Assembly: GCA_944325195.1 (NCBI GenBank)
Contig: CALUZB010000004.1
Location: 434,001-498,000, forward strand
DNA length: 64,000 nucleotides
Direction of reading: 5' to 3'
Source of the DNA: an uncultured Desulfovibrionaceae bacterium
Lineage (GTDB): Bacteria; Desulfobacterota; Desulfovibrionia; Desulfovibrionales; Desulfovibrionaceae
Shown: piece by piece, positions 46,253 through 57,611 of the stretch
Position numbering within the stretch: position 1 is the first letter of the stretch
How the letters are laid out: every line of letters starts with the position of its first letter
Position numbers and translations under genes: made by a program
The notes under the pieces: generated by a model
Databases searched by the model: none
Told to the model about the DNA's origin: nothing
Seen by the model: only the letters and a program-made list of their open reading frames with translations

Positions 46253-46643
46253 CGAAAATAGCTGAATTATTTCCGACAACCACTCTATTTTCCGACGGCG
46301 GGAACCAAGCGATGTCCTTTCACCGGCGATGCGAACAATGCTTCGCATCGCCGGCATACAGCCTCAATAGCAAAAGCTCACTTCTTTGATGCAACTAAAG
46401 ACTCAATCTTTAAGTTAAATGCGGTTCCCCTTACCCATAGCATCTAAACTACTGTATATCGCTATTGAAAAATAAATGCCGGCCTCAAACCACGACAAAG
46501 GGTGACCTTCAGACTTAGGGGGCAGCAGTCCCGCGCGATTGGAACGCCATATACGGGTTGAATGCTCTTCAATTAAACTAAAAAGGCCGGAATAATCCGG
46601 CCTTTTATCATTATGCACAGGTTCGGCTGCTTGGCCAAGGACT
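46253..46643. other. convergent intergenic region with two strong hairpins
   Basis: Holds a perfect 13-bp hairpin CCGGCGATGCGAA/TTCGCATCGCCGG (46323-46335 and 46342-46354) without a T tract, and the groEL terminator at 46581-46606. No ORF with a ribosome site. The first hairpin may end the MATE-DUF2156 transcript or act as a boundary or processing element. Confidence 0.5.
46581..46606 (-). terminator. groESL terminator (possibly bidirectional)
   Basis: AAAAGGCCGGA (46581-46591), ATAA loop, TCCGGCCTTTT (46596-46606). On the minus strand it is followed by TTTTTAG. Lies 38 nt beyond the groEL stop. Confidence 0.88.
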
Positions 46644-48317
<1,674 letters not shown>

Positions 48318-48329
48318 TTAGAAATTTAT

Positions 48330-48617
48330 TTATTTGGATACGGTGGCGAGAATATTGTCTTCGCTCATAATCACCAGGTCTTCATCGCCGGGAACGTCGT
48401 TTCCAACATATTTGGTGAACAGAACGATATCGCCAACCTTCACATTCATCGGAACCAGCTTGCCTTCTTCACTGATACGGCCGGGCCCTACAGCAACTAC
48501 TTCGCCGAGAACAGGCTTTTCTTTCGCGGTATCGGGGATAAAGATCCCGCCGGCGGTCTTTTCTTCAATTTCAAGACGCTTAACCAGAACGCGGTCGCTA
48601 AGTGGTTGAATATTCAT
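48330..48617 (-). CDS. groES: co-chaperonin GroES
   Basis: 95 aa heptameric lid of GroEL. Starts at 48617 with [14 protein letters not shown]; a longer frame to 48656 adds 13 residues with no homology. The mobile loop is [18 protein letters not shown] (~17-34). A GGAGG lies ~11 nt upstream, somewhat distant. Confidence 0.96.
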   Translation of the reverse strand: MNIQPLSDRVLVKRLEIEEKTAGGIFIPDTAKEKPVLGEVVAVGPGRISEEGKLVPMNVKVGDIVLFTKYVGNDVPGDEDLVIMSEDNILATVSK

Positions 48618-48656
48618 GTTTTTATAACCCTCCAAAATGTATTTTAAATTTTGCAT

Positions 48657-48683
48657 TTAGCACTCTCTGCCCTGTAGTGCTAA
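48657..48683 (-). promoter_or_regulatory. CIRCE operator of groESL
   Basis: TTAGCACTC-N9-TAGTGCTAA, the inverted repeat bound by HrcA, with one mismatch (T for G at the inner edge of one arm). It lies 40 nt upstream of the groES start, where it would block transcription or act in the leader, giving HrcA-dependent heat-shock control. Confidence 0.9.
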
Positions 48684-48943
48684 AAGCGGTGCTGAACCTG
48701 AAGCTGTTTTCAGAATGATTGCCCAAACGGCGTTGCCTGAAATTTCATTTACGGACAAACACCACTGAAAAAAGCAGACGCACAAGCGTCGGAATGGAAG
48801 CAATATAATAATCTTTGCTGGTTTGGGAAGAGGTAACCTGAAATTTTTTTTAAGGAAGCAGCCGGAAATCCTACCCACCCCGTTTGTCTGTATTTTGCCC
48901 GGCTGTTGCAGAGAGCAAAAAGCAGGCGTTAGCCCGACATGAT

Positions 48944-49960
48944 CTACACCAGAGGCATTACTCCCTCACCCGGATTGTCCCGATAAGGTTCAGATGTTTC
49001 AGGCAATGCTTTAAACGTGCTGAGCATTTTGTCGAAATAAGCAATGGTCTTTTTCAGTCCTTCTGCCAAAGGGACGGCCGGACTCCAGTTCAATTCTTTC
49101 CGGGCAAGATCAATATTCGGCTTGCGACGGCAAGGGTCATCGTGCGGCAACGGCTTATAAACTATCTGCGAGGCCGCCCCGGTAAGCTCAATGACTTTCT
49201 CAGCCAATTCCCGGATCGTAAATTCTCCCGGATTTCCCATATTTATCGGTCCGATAACGTGGTCAGGCGAGTTCATCAGTCGGTATATACCCTCAATCAG
49301 ATCTGTCACATAGCAAAAAGATCTGGTCTGTTCGCCACTACCGAATATAGTAATCGGCTTGTTCAGCAGGGCCTGAACTATAAAGTTGGAAACAACCCGC
49401 CCATCATTAGGGTGCATGCGCGGGCCATAGGTGTTGAAGATGCGTGCGACTTTAATGCGCAGTTTGTGCTGACGATGATAATCAAAAAACAGGGTTTCGG
49501 CTGCACGTTTGCCCTCATCATAGCACGAGCGTATTCCTATCGGGTTGACATTCCCCCAGTAATCTTCAGTCTGGGGATGAATTTCCGGATCTCCATAAAC
49601 TTCCGATGTAGAGGCCTGAAAGATCTTAGCGTGCAACCGCTTGGCCAGGCCAAGCATATTAATGGCCCCATGCACAGAAGTTTTCAGGGTCTGCACCGGA
49701 TCGCGCTGATAGTGGACAGGAGAGGCCGGGCAAGCCAGATTATAAATCTCGTCCACCTCCACAACCAAGGGAAAGGTAATGTCGTGGCGCAACAATTCAA
49801 ATCGCTTATGCCCCAAAAGGTGTTCGATGTTGCTGCGGGTGCTGCAATAAAAATTATCTACGCACAGCACCTCTGCTCCTTCATTGAGCAGGCGTTCACA
49901 AAGGTGCGAGCCAAGAAAACCTGAACCGCCGGTGACCAATATCCGTTTAGATAAGAACAT
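48944..49960 (-). CDS. UDP-glucuronate decarboxylase (UXS-type)
   Basis: 338 aa extended-SDR enzyme that forms UDP-xylose from UDP-glucuronate for surface polysaccharide. NAD loop [10 protein letters not shown] (residues ~11-20), active-site Y-x3-K in [11 protein letters not shown] (~148), the ST in QASTSEVYG (~117) and the signature [10 protein letters not shown] are all present. ATG 49960 has GAGGGG upstream; a TTG at 49966 is less likely. The long plus-strand frame over this gene is a shadow. Confidence 0.9.
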   Translation of the reverse strand: MFLSKRILVTGGSGFLGSHLCERLLNEGAEVLCVDNFYCSTRSNIEHLLGHKRFELLRHDITFPLVVEVDEIYNLACPASPVHYQRDPVQTLKTSVHGAINMLGLAKRLHAKIFQASTSEVYGDPEIHPQTEDYWGNVNPIGIRSCYDEGKRAAETLFFDYHRQHKLRIKVARIFNTYGPRMHPNDGRVVSNFIVQALLNKPITIFGSGEQTRSFCYVTDLIEGIYRLMNSPDHVIGPINMGNPGEFTIRELAEKVIELTGAASQIVYKPLPHDDPCRRKPNIDLARKELNWSPAVPLAEGLKKTIAYFDKMLSTFKALPETSEPYRDNPGEGVMPLV

Positions 49961-50162
49961 GTTCAATCCCCTCAGCCAACCTTTTAAAGCACATTGACAT
50001 CAACTAAGTCCGGAATGTCAATAACCTGCCGACTACATAAATAATATATGCACTTTCCGTGCCCGGCTGTTTTGGATCGAGATATGGACAACTAGCCAAA
50101 ATAGAGAATGCCTGCTAGAGTGTGTCGGCAGAATTATAAATCAGTCAATTTAAGGGTATCAA

Positions 50163-50585
50163 ATGAAAATATACATTGCCGCCAGTTTCAGGCACCAGCA
50201 CGCCGTGGAAATGCTTACGGAACGTTTAGAAGACATGGGGATAGAAGTTCTTTCCTGGTTACGGGAAGGTCGTCCTGATGAAGCATTCCTGTCAAAACTC
50301 GAACTTGAAAACTTTATCCGCTCACAGGAAGGCGAACGGGTGTTCAGGTTCTGTGCAGGTTCTGCCACTACAGCGGATTTGTTGATATATTTAGGACCGT
50401 CCGGCTGCGACGCCTGGGCTGAAGTCGGAGCCGCTTATGGTTCCGGTGTACCGGTAATGGGCCTGCTTGCCAAATCTGAAGAAGTGGGTTTGATGCGGCA
50501 CATGATTCAAAGCTGGTCCACTTCTGTTTCCGATCTGCTCAAACGGGTAAAGGCCTTTCAAGACGGCCTGCCACAGGGGTTGTAA
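50163..50585 (+). CDS. nucleoside 2-deoxyribosyltransferase-like protein
   Basis: 140 aa small Rossmann-like protein. Features of the family are the KIYIAASFRH opening strand and loop, the LLIYLGPSGCDAWAEVGAAYGSGVPVMGL stretch (~72-100) with its Asp/Glu residues, and the compact length. The true substrate is unknown. Its stop overlaps the start of the glycosyltransferase gene (TAATG), so it belongs to the polysaccharide operon. Confidence 0.75.
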   Translation: MKIYIAASFRHQHAVEMLTERLEDMGIEVLSWLREGRPDEAFLSKLELENFIRSQEGERVFRFCAGSATTADLLIYLGPSGCDAWAEVGAAYGSGVPVMGLLAKSEEVGLMRHMIQSWSTSVSDLLKRVKAFQDGLPQGL

Positions 50586-51817
50586 TGCTTCTGGCCATGG
50601 TTACCTACACACATAACGACTCTGTTCTTCTGAACGAGTTGCTGGCGAGCCTTAAACGTTGGAGCATTTTACCTGCACATATCTTTATAATTGACGACGC
50701 CTCAAGTCCGGCTTATGCCTTGCCTGTACATTTACAGCCCTCTTTCGGTGACAGCGCTGCTCTCGAAGCGAAAAAAACAACTGGTGCCGAACAGAATTTA
50801 CCCGGTCTTGATATCATCCGGCCGGTCCGGCATTTAGGACCGGCGCAAGCCAAAAGTTTCGGTATCGGCCTCGCCTTTGACGCCGGGGCAGATGTGGTTC
50901 TGTCTATTGATTGTGATGTGCGTTTGCCGAAACATTGGCTGAAAGAGTCTTTGCAGATGCTCGATCAGCCCCGGGTGGGGTTGATTGGCTCAGATCCGGA
51001 GCATGGCCTTGCAGGCGACGTCCTGTCCGACTATCTGCGGGAATATGAACATGTGCAGCGCGGCATTGCGGAAACTCGTTTTCTGGGCGCGGGAGTCTGG
51101 TTGCTGCGCCATGACGTGTGGCGTGAAGCAGACGGCCTGAGCGGGCATGATCAATATACTCACGAGGATCTTTACTTCAGCAGATTGTTGAACGAAAAAG
51201 GTTATCTGCTGATAGCACATAACGATCCCCCTGCAACTCAGGTCCGGCGGTTAAAGGCCAGCACCCACTTCAACCGGCAATTGCGCTATTTGGGATTTGC
51301 CGTTCTGGCCGTGGCGAAAAACAAAGGAATTGAAAACGCGCTCGCCCTGATTGCCGAACAAGCCTCAACCCGTCTGAAACGAGCTGAAGAGCTCAATAAA
51401 CCGGCCTATGCCTACCTTGAGTTGCTGTGGCTCGCTTCCTTGCTTATTTACCTGGCTGCCAGAGGCGTTATGGGGAACCCCGCGCTTGCCTGTCCAGCGG
51501 TTACAGGTGAAATCAGAAACATATTGGCAGGATTACCCGACACATTTAAGTTGCTGGCAAGCGACCTTGAAGCAATGCATCTGGTCGATAACGGCTTTCA
51601 AAGCACTGCCCCGGCAAACAATGACAGCAAGGGACAAACGCCCGATACGCCTGGCGTTGAAGCGGCAAAAACAACGCATGACTTATTGGCGGTGTTGACC
51701 GAGCACCCACGACTGCTCTCCGGACTGGAGGCCGGCGAAGCGGCGGCGATCAGGCACGAAAATTCGATTTTTGTTTATTCAAAACATTATTTGGAAGATT
51801 GCAGCAGAACGACATAA
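50585..51817 (+). CDS. family 2 glycosyltransferase
   Basis: 410 aa, GT-A fold. The N-terminal ~250 residues have the nucleotide-sugar binding IIDDASS, the metal-binding SIDCDVRLP (DxD-type) and HEDLYFSRLL. The C-terminal third is helical with a possible hydrophobic patch (~275-300). Probably adds a sugar to a lipid-linked or surface glycan, together with the downstream WbaP-like enzyme. Confidence 0.85.
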   Translation: MLLAMVTYTHNDSVLLNELLASLKRWSILPAHIFIIDDASSPAYALPVHLQPSFGDSAALEAKKTTGAEQNLPGLDIIRPVRHLGPAQAKSFGIGLAFDAGADVVLSIDCDVRLPKHWLKESLQMLDQPRVGLIGSDPEHGLAGDVLSDYLREYEHVQRGIAETRFLGAGVWLLRHDVWREADGLSGHDQYTHEDLYFSRLLNEKGYLLIAHNDPPATQVRRLKASTHFNRQLRYLGFAVLAVAKNKGIENALALIAEQASTRLKRAEELNKPAYAYLELLWLASLLIYLAARGVMGNPALACPAVTGEIRNILAGLPDTFKLLASDLEAMHLVDNGFQSTAPANNDSKGQTPDTPGVEAAKTTHDLLAVLTEHPRLLSGLEAGEAAAIRHENSIFVYSKHYLEDCSRTT

Positions 51818-51861
51818 TTGCTATGTTGATTGGAAACTGACAACAAGTAAAGTTGAACCTT

Positions 51862-53319
51862 ATGCAAGCCTCTATTGTAAAAACCACTCTGTTCACTATT
51901 ATAGCCGACCTGAGCATGTTGACCTTCATTATGGCCTTTTGTCTGGGGGTACGCAGCTTGTTCGGAGCGGGGATCAACTTTGAATTGTATATTGAAATTT
52001 TCACATATTTGCTTCTGGCTGTTCCTATCTACGCGGTGTTCGGCCTTTACCCGCCTATCCTGGCTTACGCAGCCGATGCTGTACGTCGTTTGTCTTTGGG
52101 GACCACAACCTTGTTCTTCATTATTTTCACTATGACCTTTTTTCTTAAGTCAGGTGAATATTACTCGCGGATTGCCCTCTGCACGGCATGGCTGGCCTCA
52201 CTGTTGACCATGCCGGTTTGGCGCGGCATGGTCAAACGATATTTCTCCCGCTATGCCTGGTGGGGCAACGACCTGATTTTATGCGGGAGCAGGGAGTGGC
52301 TTACAAATGCAATTTCACACCTTTACCACAACAGCAGCATTGGGCTGAAACCATGTGGAGTAGTGATTTTAAGTGACAAAGAAACCTTTGAAGCTGAGCC
52401 GGATCTGCTTTTTGAGGTTGAGCTCGGGGCCGATGGGAATGGTCAGACAAAAAAATCCATTTCTCTTCCCATTCTCAAGCTTGAAAACATACCGGACTAT
52501 GCCCAGGCCTTCAGGTCGCCTTATGCGTTAATAGACCTGAAGTCATTGTCCAACGCGGATACAGCCTACATGGCTGAACTTGCCTGCCATTTCAAAAAAA
52601 CCTTCTTTGTTTTCCCTTTTTTGAACAATTTGAACTGCTGGACCGGACTGACCGATTTAGGCGGGCACTTCGTTCTGGAAACCAGACAAAAACTGCTGGA
52701 TATCAGGCGTCAATATATCAAACGCTTTATTGACCTGCTCTTAACGATTTTCGGAGCAGTACTGTTCGTGCCGTTAGCTCTGGTACTTGCCGCTTGTATA
52801 AAACTGGAAGACGGGGGGCCGGTGTTTTTTTCCCATGCCCGTATCGGCAAAGGGGGTAGAAGGATAAGGGTGCTCAAATTCCGGACAATGGTTCCGAACG
52901 CCGAGGAAGTGCTTAAAGAAAAACTGGCCAAAGACCCGGAACTGGCTCGGGAATGGGCGCATAACCATAAATTAAAAAACGATCCCCGGATTACAAAACT
53001 CGGTAAATGGCTGCGGAAAAGCAGTTTGGACGAGCTCCCCCAGGTATGGAATGTACTGAAAGGCGAACTCAGCTTTGTGGGTCCGCGCCCCATAGTGGAT
53101 GCAGAAATAGAGAAATACGGCGAAGCCGGTTTCGAGCTGTATAAGCGTGTGCTTCCCGGACTTACAGGTTATTGGCAAATTTCAGGGCGCAGCAATACCA
53201 CTTATGAACAACGGGTAAACTTAGACAGCTTTTATATTCGCAACTGGTCAGTCTGGCAGGACATATATATCATTGCATGCACCCCAAGAGCTTTACTGCG
53301 CACCGGTGACGCATATTAA
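51862..53319 (+). CDS. polyprenyl-phosphate sugar-1-phosphate transferase (WbaP-like)
   Basis: 485 aa. Four hydrophobic helices in residues 1-125, a variable cytoplasmic region, a fifth re-entrant helix (~290-315), then the catalytic domain with RIGKGGRRIRVLKFRTM, DPRITKLGKWLRKSSLDELPQ and GPRPI plus GLTGYWQISGRS. It begins lipid-linked glycan assembly by transferring hexose-1-phosphate to undecaprenyl phosphate. Start is ATG 51862; a TTG nine bases upstream is possible. The sugar is not predictable with confidence. Confidence 0.9.
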   Translation: MQASIVKTTLFTIIADLSMLTFIMAFCLGVRSLFGAGINFELYIEIFTYLLLAVPIYAVFGLYPPILAYAADAVRRLSLGTTTLFFIIFTMTFFLKSGEYYSRIALCTAWLASLLTMPVWRGMVKRYFSRYAWWGNDLILCGSREWLTNAISHLYHNSSIGLKPCGVVILSDKETFEAEPDLLFEVELGADGNGQTKKSISLPILKLENIPDYAQAFRSPYALIDLKSLSNADTAYMAELACHFKKTFFVFPFLNNLNCWTGLTDLGGHFVLETRQKLLDIRRQYIKRFIDLLLTIFGAVLFVPLALVLAACIKLEDGGPVFFSHARIGKGGRRIRVLKFRTMVPNAEEVLKEKLAKDPELAREWAHNHKLKNDPRITKLGKWLRKSSLDELPQVWNVLKGELSFVGPRPIVDAEIEKYGEAGFELYKRVLPGLTGYWQISGRSNTTYEQRVNLDSFYIRNWSVWQDIYIIACTPRALLRTGDAY

Positions 53320-53474
53320 AATACAGTAAATTCCGAGCTATACGCGGTTGTACCGCACAGCCTGCAGACTTGTCTTTTTGTTTGTTTTGGTTAAATACAT
53401 ATTTCACCGCAGTCAAAGCAGTGTAAGCCAGCTAGGCTTCATGCGGCGAAAATAGATATCTGGAGGCATTCATT

Positions 53475-54230
53475 ATGGGTCTGTTAAGTTTGCTTGCCCC
53501 ACTGAAAGGGGGAGTTGTTTGTTTTACAGGAGCCGGCGGCAAAACATCGTTGATGTATCGTTTGGCGGAAGAAATTGAACGTTCCGGTGCATCTGCAATT
53601 TGCACAACAACGGAAAAGCTGCTTCCGCCGCCTCCCGGTTATTATACCGTGGTTGAAGACGAAGTCAGCAATATTGAGCGGCCGACTAATATTCCTTTTG
53701 TAATCGCAGGGCGTAGAGATCCGGGCAACTCGCGTTGCTATGTGGGGTACTCACCTGAGGAAATTGACATTCTGGCAAACAGGGGCCAAGCAGACTGGCT
53801 GCTTGTGGAGATGGGCCCCAGCCAAGGACGCTACGCAATGGCTCCGACTGCCGGACAAATCAAATATCCGACTTCCACTGATTTGGTAATCGGAATGGTA
53901 GGTCTTTCTATTATCAATCAATTTCTTGATGATGTATGGGTGAAAGGAGTGGATGAATTCGCCCGACTGAGCGGCCTTGAAAAGAACATGCGGATCACTG
54001 AAGAAGCCCTGGCTAAAGTAGCCACCGATCCCAACGGAATATTCAGAGACGTGCCTGCAAACGTACGGCGCCTGCTTTTCCTCAATCACGCAGATACTTC
54101 CGCAACCCGCGCTTCCGGTCAGGCAATTGCCGACTTGGTTGTACGCGGCTGTGACCAGGACCATATTGAGGGTGTGTGCATCGGTGCAGCGTTATCAGGC
54201 GATGCTGTAGTATACGAATATCATAAGTAG
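53475..54230 (+). CDS. yqeC: selenium-dependent hydroxylase cofactor protein YqeC
   Basis: 251 aa. P-loop-like FTGAGGKTSLMYRLAEE (~17-34), CTTTEKLLPPP and the VEMGPSQGR segment match YqeC, which is implicated in maturation of selenium-containing molybdenum hydroxylases. GGAGG lies 8 nt upstream of the ATG. No molybdopterin or selenium partner gene is adjacent, so it is isolated here. Confidence 0.82.
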   Translation: MGLLSLLAPLKGGVVCFTGAGGKTSLMYRLAEEIERSGASAICTTTEKLLPPPPGYYTVVEDEVSNIERPTNIPFVIAGRRDPGNSRCYVGYSPEEIDILANRGQADWLLVEMGPSQGRYAMAPTAGQIKYPTSTDLVIGMVGLSIINQFLDDVWVKGVDEFARLSGLEKNMRITEEALAKVATDPNGIFRDVPANVRRLLFLNHADTSATRASGQAIADLVVRGCDQDHIEGVCIGAALSGDAVVYEYHK

Positions 54231-54758
54231 CAGAGTATTCAGGGGGGAAAAACATGGGCTTTTTCCCAACCGGGCTGGCTGTGTTCAGTTAAATTCTTTC
54301 AAACGCCAATTCTTAGGGGGTTGGCATGATGGCCGACCCCCTGCCCCGTTAAATACCGGATTTTCTTAAGAGCATTGAGCTTGAAGTTCAAATGTTTAGG
54401 CGAATATGAGCAAAACCTGTCAGTACGGATGCCCGCCCGTATTCAGGTCAGCCGGGATTTGCTGCCGGCCGCGCCTGGAACACAGAGATGCCCGTCCGCC
54501 GCAGCTTGGAAGAACATCAAATGAAACTTGCGCCTTTAAAGCCAATCTGAGCTAAGCCTTTTACATTTTTATGGTATCTTGTTATTCTGAACTTATGGAT
54601 TATAACGGTTCAGCATCGTAGCAGCCAGTGCCGGACTCAAGCTGAAAGAAAATGCCGGCTCAAAGCTGAAAAAACAAAGATGTCCTTGTGGTTCGACTCC
54701 TGCTCTGGCGTCTTTTATAATTAACAGAGTCTATACTGCCATAAAGGAGCACATATAA
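54231..54758. other. intergenic region with stem-loops
   Basis: Hairpins GGGAAAAA/TTTTTCCC (54245-54267) and AGGGGGTTGGC/GCCGACCCCCT (54315-54342) follow yqeC and probably end its transcript. A short T-arm-like string (GGTTCGACTCC, ~54688-54700) recalls the 3' end of a tRNA but has no cloverleaf around it. Confidence 0.4.
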
Positions 54759-55250
54759 ATGATTGCAAAAGAAGGTGATACTGTATTAGTACATTATACC
54801 GGAAAACTTGACAACGGAGAAGAATTTGACTCCTCACGCGGCCTTGAACCGTTGGAATTTACTATTGGTACAGGCACAGTTATTCCCGGTTTTGAAAAGG
54901 CCGTGACTGGTCTTGCAAAAGGCAACAGCATTACTGTGCGTATCGATGCGGTTGACGCATATGGTGAACACAGCGACGAATTGCTTATTGCAGTCCCCAA
55001 GTCTGATTTGCCGGACGATATAACCCCCGAGCAAGGTTTGCAGCTCATGCTTTATACTGATCAAGGGCCTATGGAAGTGGAGATAAGCGACATTAAAGAA
55101 GATGAAGTCATCCTTGACGCTAATCACCCTTTAGCCGGTGAGGCCCTGACTTTTGAAATTGAACTGGTGGATATCCTGGACGGCCCCACAGAGAGAAACG
55201 CTTGCACAGAAGGCGATTGTGGCTCCTGCGGCTGTGGCTGTTGCGATTGA
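54759..55250 (+). CDS. slyD: FKBP-type prolyl isomerase SlyD
   Basis: 163 aa. FKBP core (VLVHYTGKLDNGEEFDSS; IPGFEKAVTGLAKG) with the inserted IF chaperone flap (~68-125) and a Cys-rich metal-binding tail (CTEGDCGSCGCGCCD). Assists folding and, in relatives, delivers nickel for [NiFe] hydrogenase maturation. The tail is Cys-rich rather than His-rich. AAGGAG lies upstream of the ATG. Confidence 0.93.
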   Translation: MIAKEGDTVLVHYTGKLDNGEEFDSSRGLEPLEFTIGTGTVIPGFEKAVTGLAKGNSITVRIDAVDAYGEHSDELLIAVPKSDLPDDITPEQGLQLMLYTDQGPMEVEISDIKEDEVILDANHPLAGEALTFEIELVDILDGPTERNACTEGDCGSCGCGCCD

Positions 55251-55339
55251 TGCCTGAAACCGAACCGAACGCACATATAAGTGAAAATCTACATACTGTG
55301 GGACATATATTTGCAAACCGGCACAGGCTAGCGCAATGT

Positions 55340-56014
55340 TCAGATTGAAGCAAATCCCCCGTTATATAATAGCCTAGTGTATTTTGCGGTTCGCCGGGCG
55401 CACTCCAGATAGTGATCCCGGTGGGCCGTTTCTACTGCAACCGGATCTTTTGTTTTTATTGCTTCATATATTTTAAGGTGCCTGTCGAAAAGATTATCTG
55501 CACAGAACGTGTCTTCCCAAAAGGGTAAGAAAAAATGGTGGACAAATTTAGCCTGGTTTTTTCTGGCGAATGAAACTAAAAACTGATTGTCACATGTTGA
55601 AATCAGCAGATCGTGAAACTTAAAATCCAATTCACTCAGCCTGTTCAGATCAAGCGGTTGCTTTTGAAACTCAGCCATTTTATCCAGAACTGCCTCTATT
55701 TTTAAGAAATCATTTTTGGTGAATAAAGGCAGAGACGTACCGACAATATAGCCTTCCATCACGCCGCAGATGGCATAGTCTGCCAAAATCTCCTCGACAG
55801 AGGGTTTTATTACTGAGGCCCCTTTATTATCTTCAAAATGCAGCAACCCATCCCTGCTCAAAACTAGCAAAGCTTCCCGAATGGGAATATGGGAAAAACC
55901 GATTTCCGCTGCTATATACTCCTCTTTAACACGTTCTCCCGCTTTTAGCTCTCCAGCCAGAATTTTTGTTTTGATAAAATCAATGACTTGCTGCCGGTAT
56001 GTTCCCCTACGCAT
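55340..56014 (-). CDS. GntR/FCD-family transcriptional regulator
   Basis: 224 aa. Winged HTH at ~5-70 (VIDFIKTKILAGELKAGERVKEEYIAAEIGFSHIPIREALLVL, split here only for recognition) followed by an FCD-type ligand domain with metal-binding His/Asp residues (DFKFHDLLI, HLKIYEAI, HRDHYLEC). ATG at 56014 is preferred over a GTG at 56029 because GGGGGA lies 8 nt upstream. Divergent from amidinotransferase 3 across ~290 A+T-rich bases, so it is a likely regulator of that gene and the antiporter. Confidence 0.87.
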   Translation of the reverse strand: MRRGTYRQQVIDFIKTKILAGELKAGERVKEEYIAAEIGFSHIPIREALLVLSRDGLLHFEDNKGASVIKPSVEEILADYAICGVMEGYIVGTSLPLFTKNDFLKIEAVLDKMAEFQKQPLDLNRLSELDFKFHDLLISTCDNQFLVSFARKNQAKFVHHFFLPFWEDTFCADNLFDRHLKIYEAIKTKDPVAVETAHRDHYLECARRTAKYTRLLYNGGFASI

Positions 56015-56303
56015 AGCGTTATCCCCCACACCTGCTTACCTGCATTCCCGCTTTGGTCATCCAGCTATTTCTTTTAATCTTCAGGTTAAATGTACTTAAT
56101 TACTAGTTCAATCTTATTAACTAATAACTCAATAAATTCTTAGTGTAAACTACATACCATATAATCATACACAATTTATATATAAAACTATGCAGATTAT
56201 ACATCTGAAACAAATAGATTTCAGATGAAAAAATGCTATTGTTAAGCTGAATCGACTAATAAATATATTTTTTTCATCACAGTTAAATCCAAGGAGTAAA
56301 AAT

Positions 56304-57450
56304 ATGGCTAGAATCGTTAACAGCTGGAATGAGTGGGATCCTTTGAAGAGAGTGATACTGGGCAGCCCCGTGGGAACCTGCAACCCCAAACCGGATCTTT
56401 CATGGAATAACACTACGAAAACATATCCTGACTATTTTGGCCCTCTTCCCCAGGAAATGCAGGATATTGCTGTGGATGAGATGAATGCGTTTCAGAATGC
56501 AATGGAAAAGAGAGGAATTAAGGTTGATCGGCCGAAGGTTATCAATACCTTACAGCGTACCTCCACTCCTGACTGGGAATGTGAATTCATGAGGGGCTGC
56601 CAACCGCCCAGAGACGTCTTTTTGTGTGTCGGGAATGTTATTCTGGAATCGCCGATGGCACTGCGCTCTCGCTGGTATGAATATCTTCATTTCCGGGACA
56701 TTCTGGAAGAGTATTTCCGTGAAGACCCGGATTTCATGTGGATCTCAGCGCCCCGCCCCAGACTGTCGGATGCCTCTTTCAAACAGGGTTTTTGGGAAAG
56801 TTTCTATAATATCTGGACTGAGGAGGACAAGCAGCAGCGCGCTTTAGCCCAGAACTGGCATTTGACCGAAAAAGAACCACTGTTTGACGCCGCAGATGGT
56901 TTGCGATTCGGAAAAGATATTTTCTGGCAGCCTTCCGTCGTAACCAACAAATCCGGTTTTGACTGGATAACCCGCTATCTCCGCAGCCTAGGATTCAGGG
57001 TGCATGAGGCCCGTTTCCAAGAAAAAAGGCGGAATGCCCTGGCATCTGGACGGCTTACTCATGCCGTTGCGCCCCGGCTTATGTATGTATTGCCCCGATG
57101 ACCCGTTCCTGGTTCCGAATATGGCGGAATTATTCAGAATCAATAGTTGGGAGTTAGTGCCCGCCGCCAGACCCGTATATGATGTCAACATCACCATTGG
57201 GGCGCTGGGGGAACGCCACGGTCCAAGCTGGCTTTCCGCCAATACGCTTTCTTTAGACCCGAAGACAATCTGCGTTGAATTTAACGAAACCGGCTACATG
57301 GAACAGCTTAACAGTTTAGGTTTTGAAGTCATTCCCCTGCATTATGCTTCCACCTTGGCTTTTGGCGGTTCGTTCCATTGCTCCACGGTTGATGTGCATC
57401 GTGAAGGCGTCTGTGAAGACTACTTCCCCAACCAGATTCCCGGCTATTAA
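56304..57450 (+). pseudogene. glycine amidinotransferase-like enzyme, copy 3, frameshifted
   Basis: Two overlapping frames together encode a 381-residue paralogue of the enzymes at 18615 and 25019. The first frame runs to 57101. The second carries on from an A6 tract at 57022-57027; dropping one A joins EARFQEK to GGMPWHLDG. The joined protein keeps Asp195 (FDAAD), His247 (PWHLDG) and Cys359 (GGSFHCSTVD). The break falls just before the catalytic His, so the unshifted product cannot work. It may be a pseudogene, a slippage-dependent gene or a sequence error. AAGGAG lies upstream of the start. Confidence 0.85.
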
Positions 57451-57611
57451 ACAAGTTGGAAGGGAATCCATGTCCGAATTGCGACATTTTACGCGATTGA
57501 GAACATTGCTTGGCGGGGAAAACCCGTCAGGCAATAATCTCACGTGTATTGTAAAGCGTTATTCAACGCCTGAGTGTTTTATCTAAAAGGAATTATTTTG
57601 AAAGGTGAGTT

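Noticed and set aside
48884-49924. Long plus-strand open frame of ~346 codons
   Set aside because: It is the complementary shadow of the UDP-glucuronate decarboxylase gene, which has all family motifs and a ribosome site.
54680-54715. tRNA-like 3' segment GGTTCGACTCC, considered as tRNA-Sec near yqeC
   Set aside because: The T-stem pairs poorly and there is no acceptor, D-arm or UCA anticodon arm upstream.
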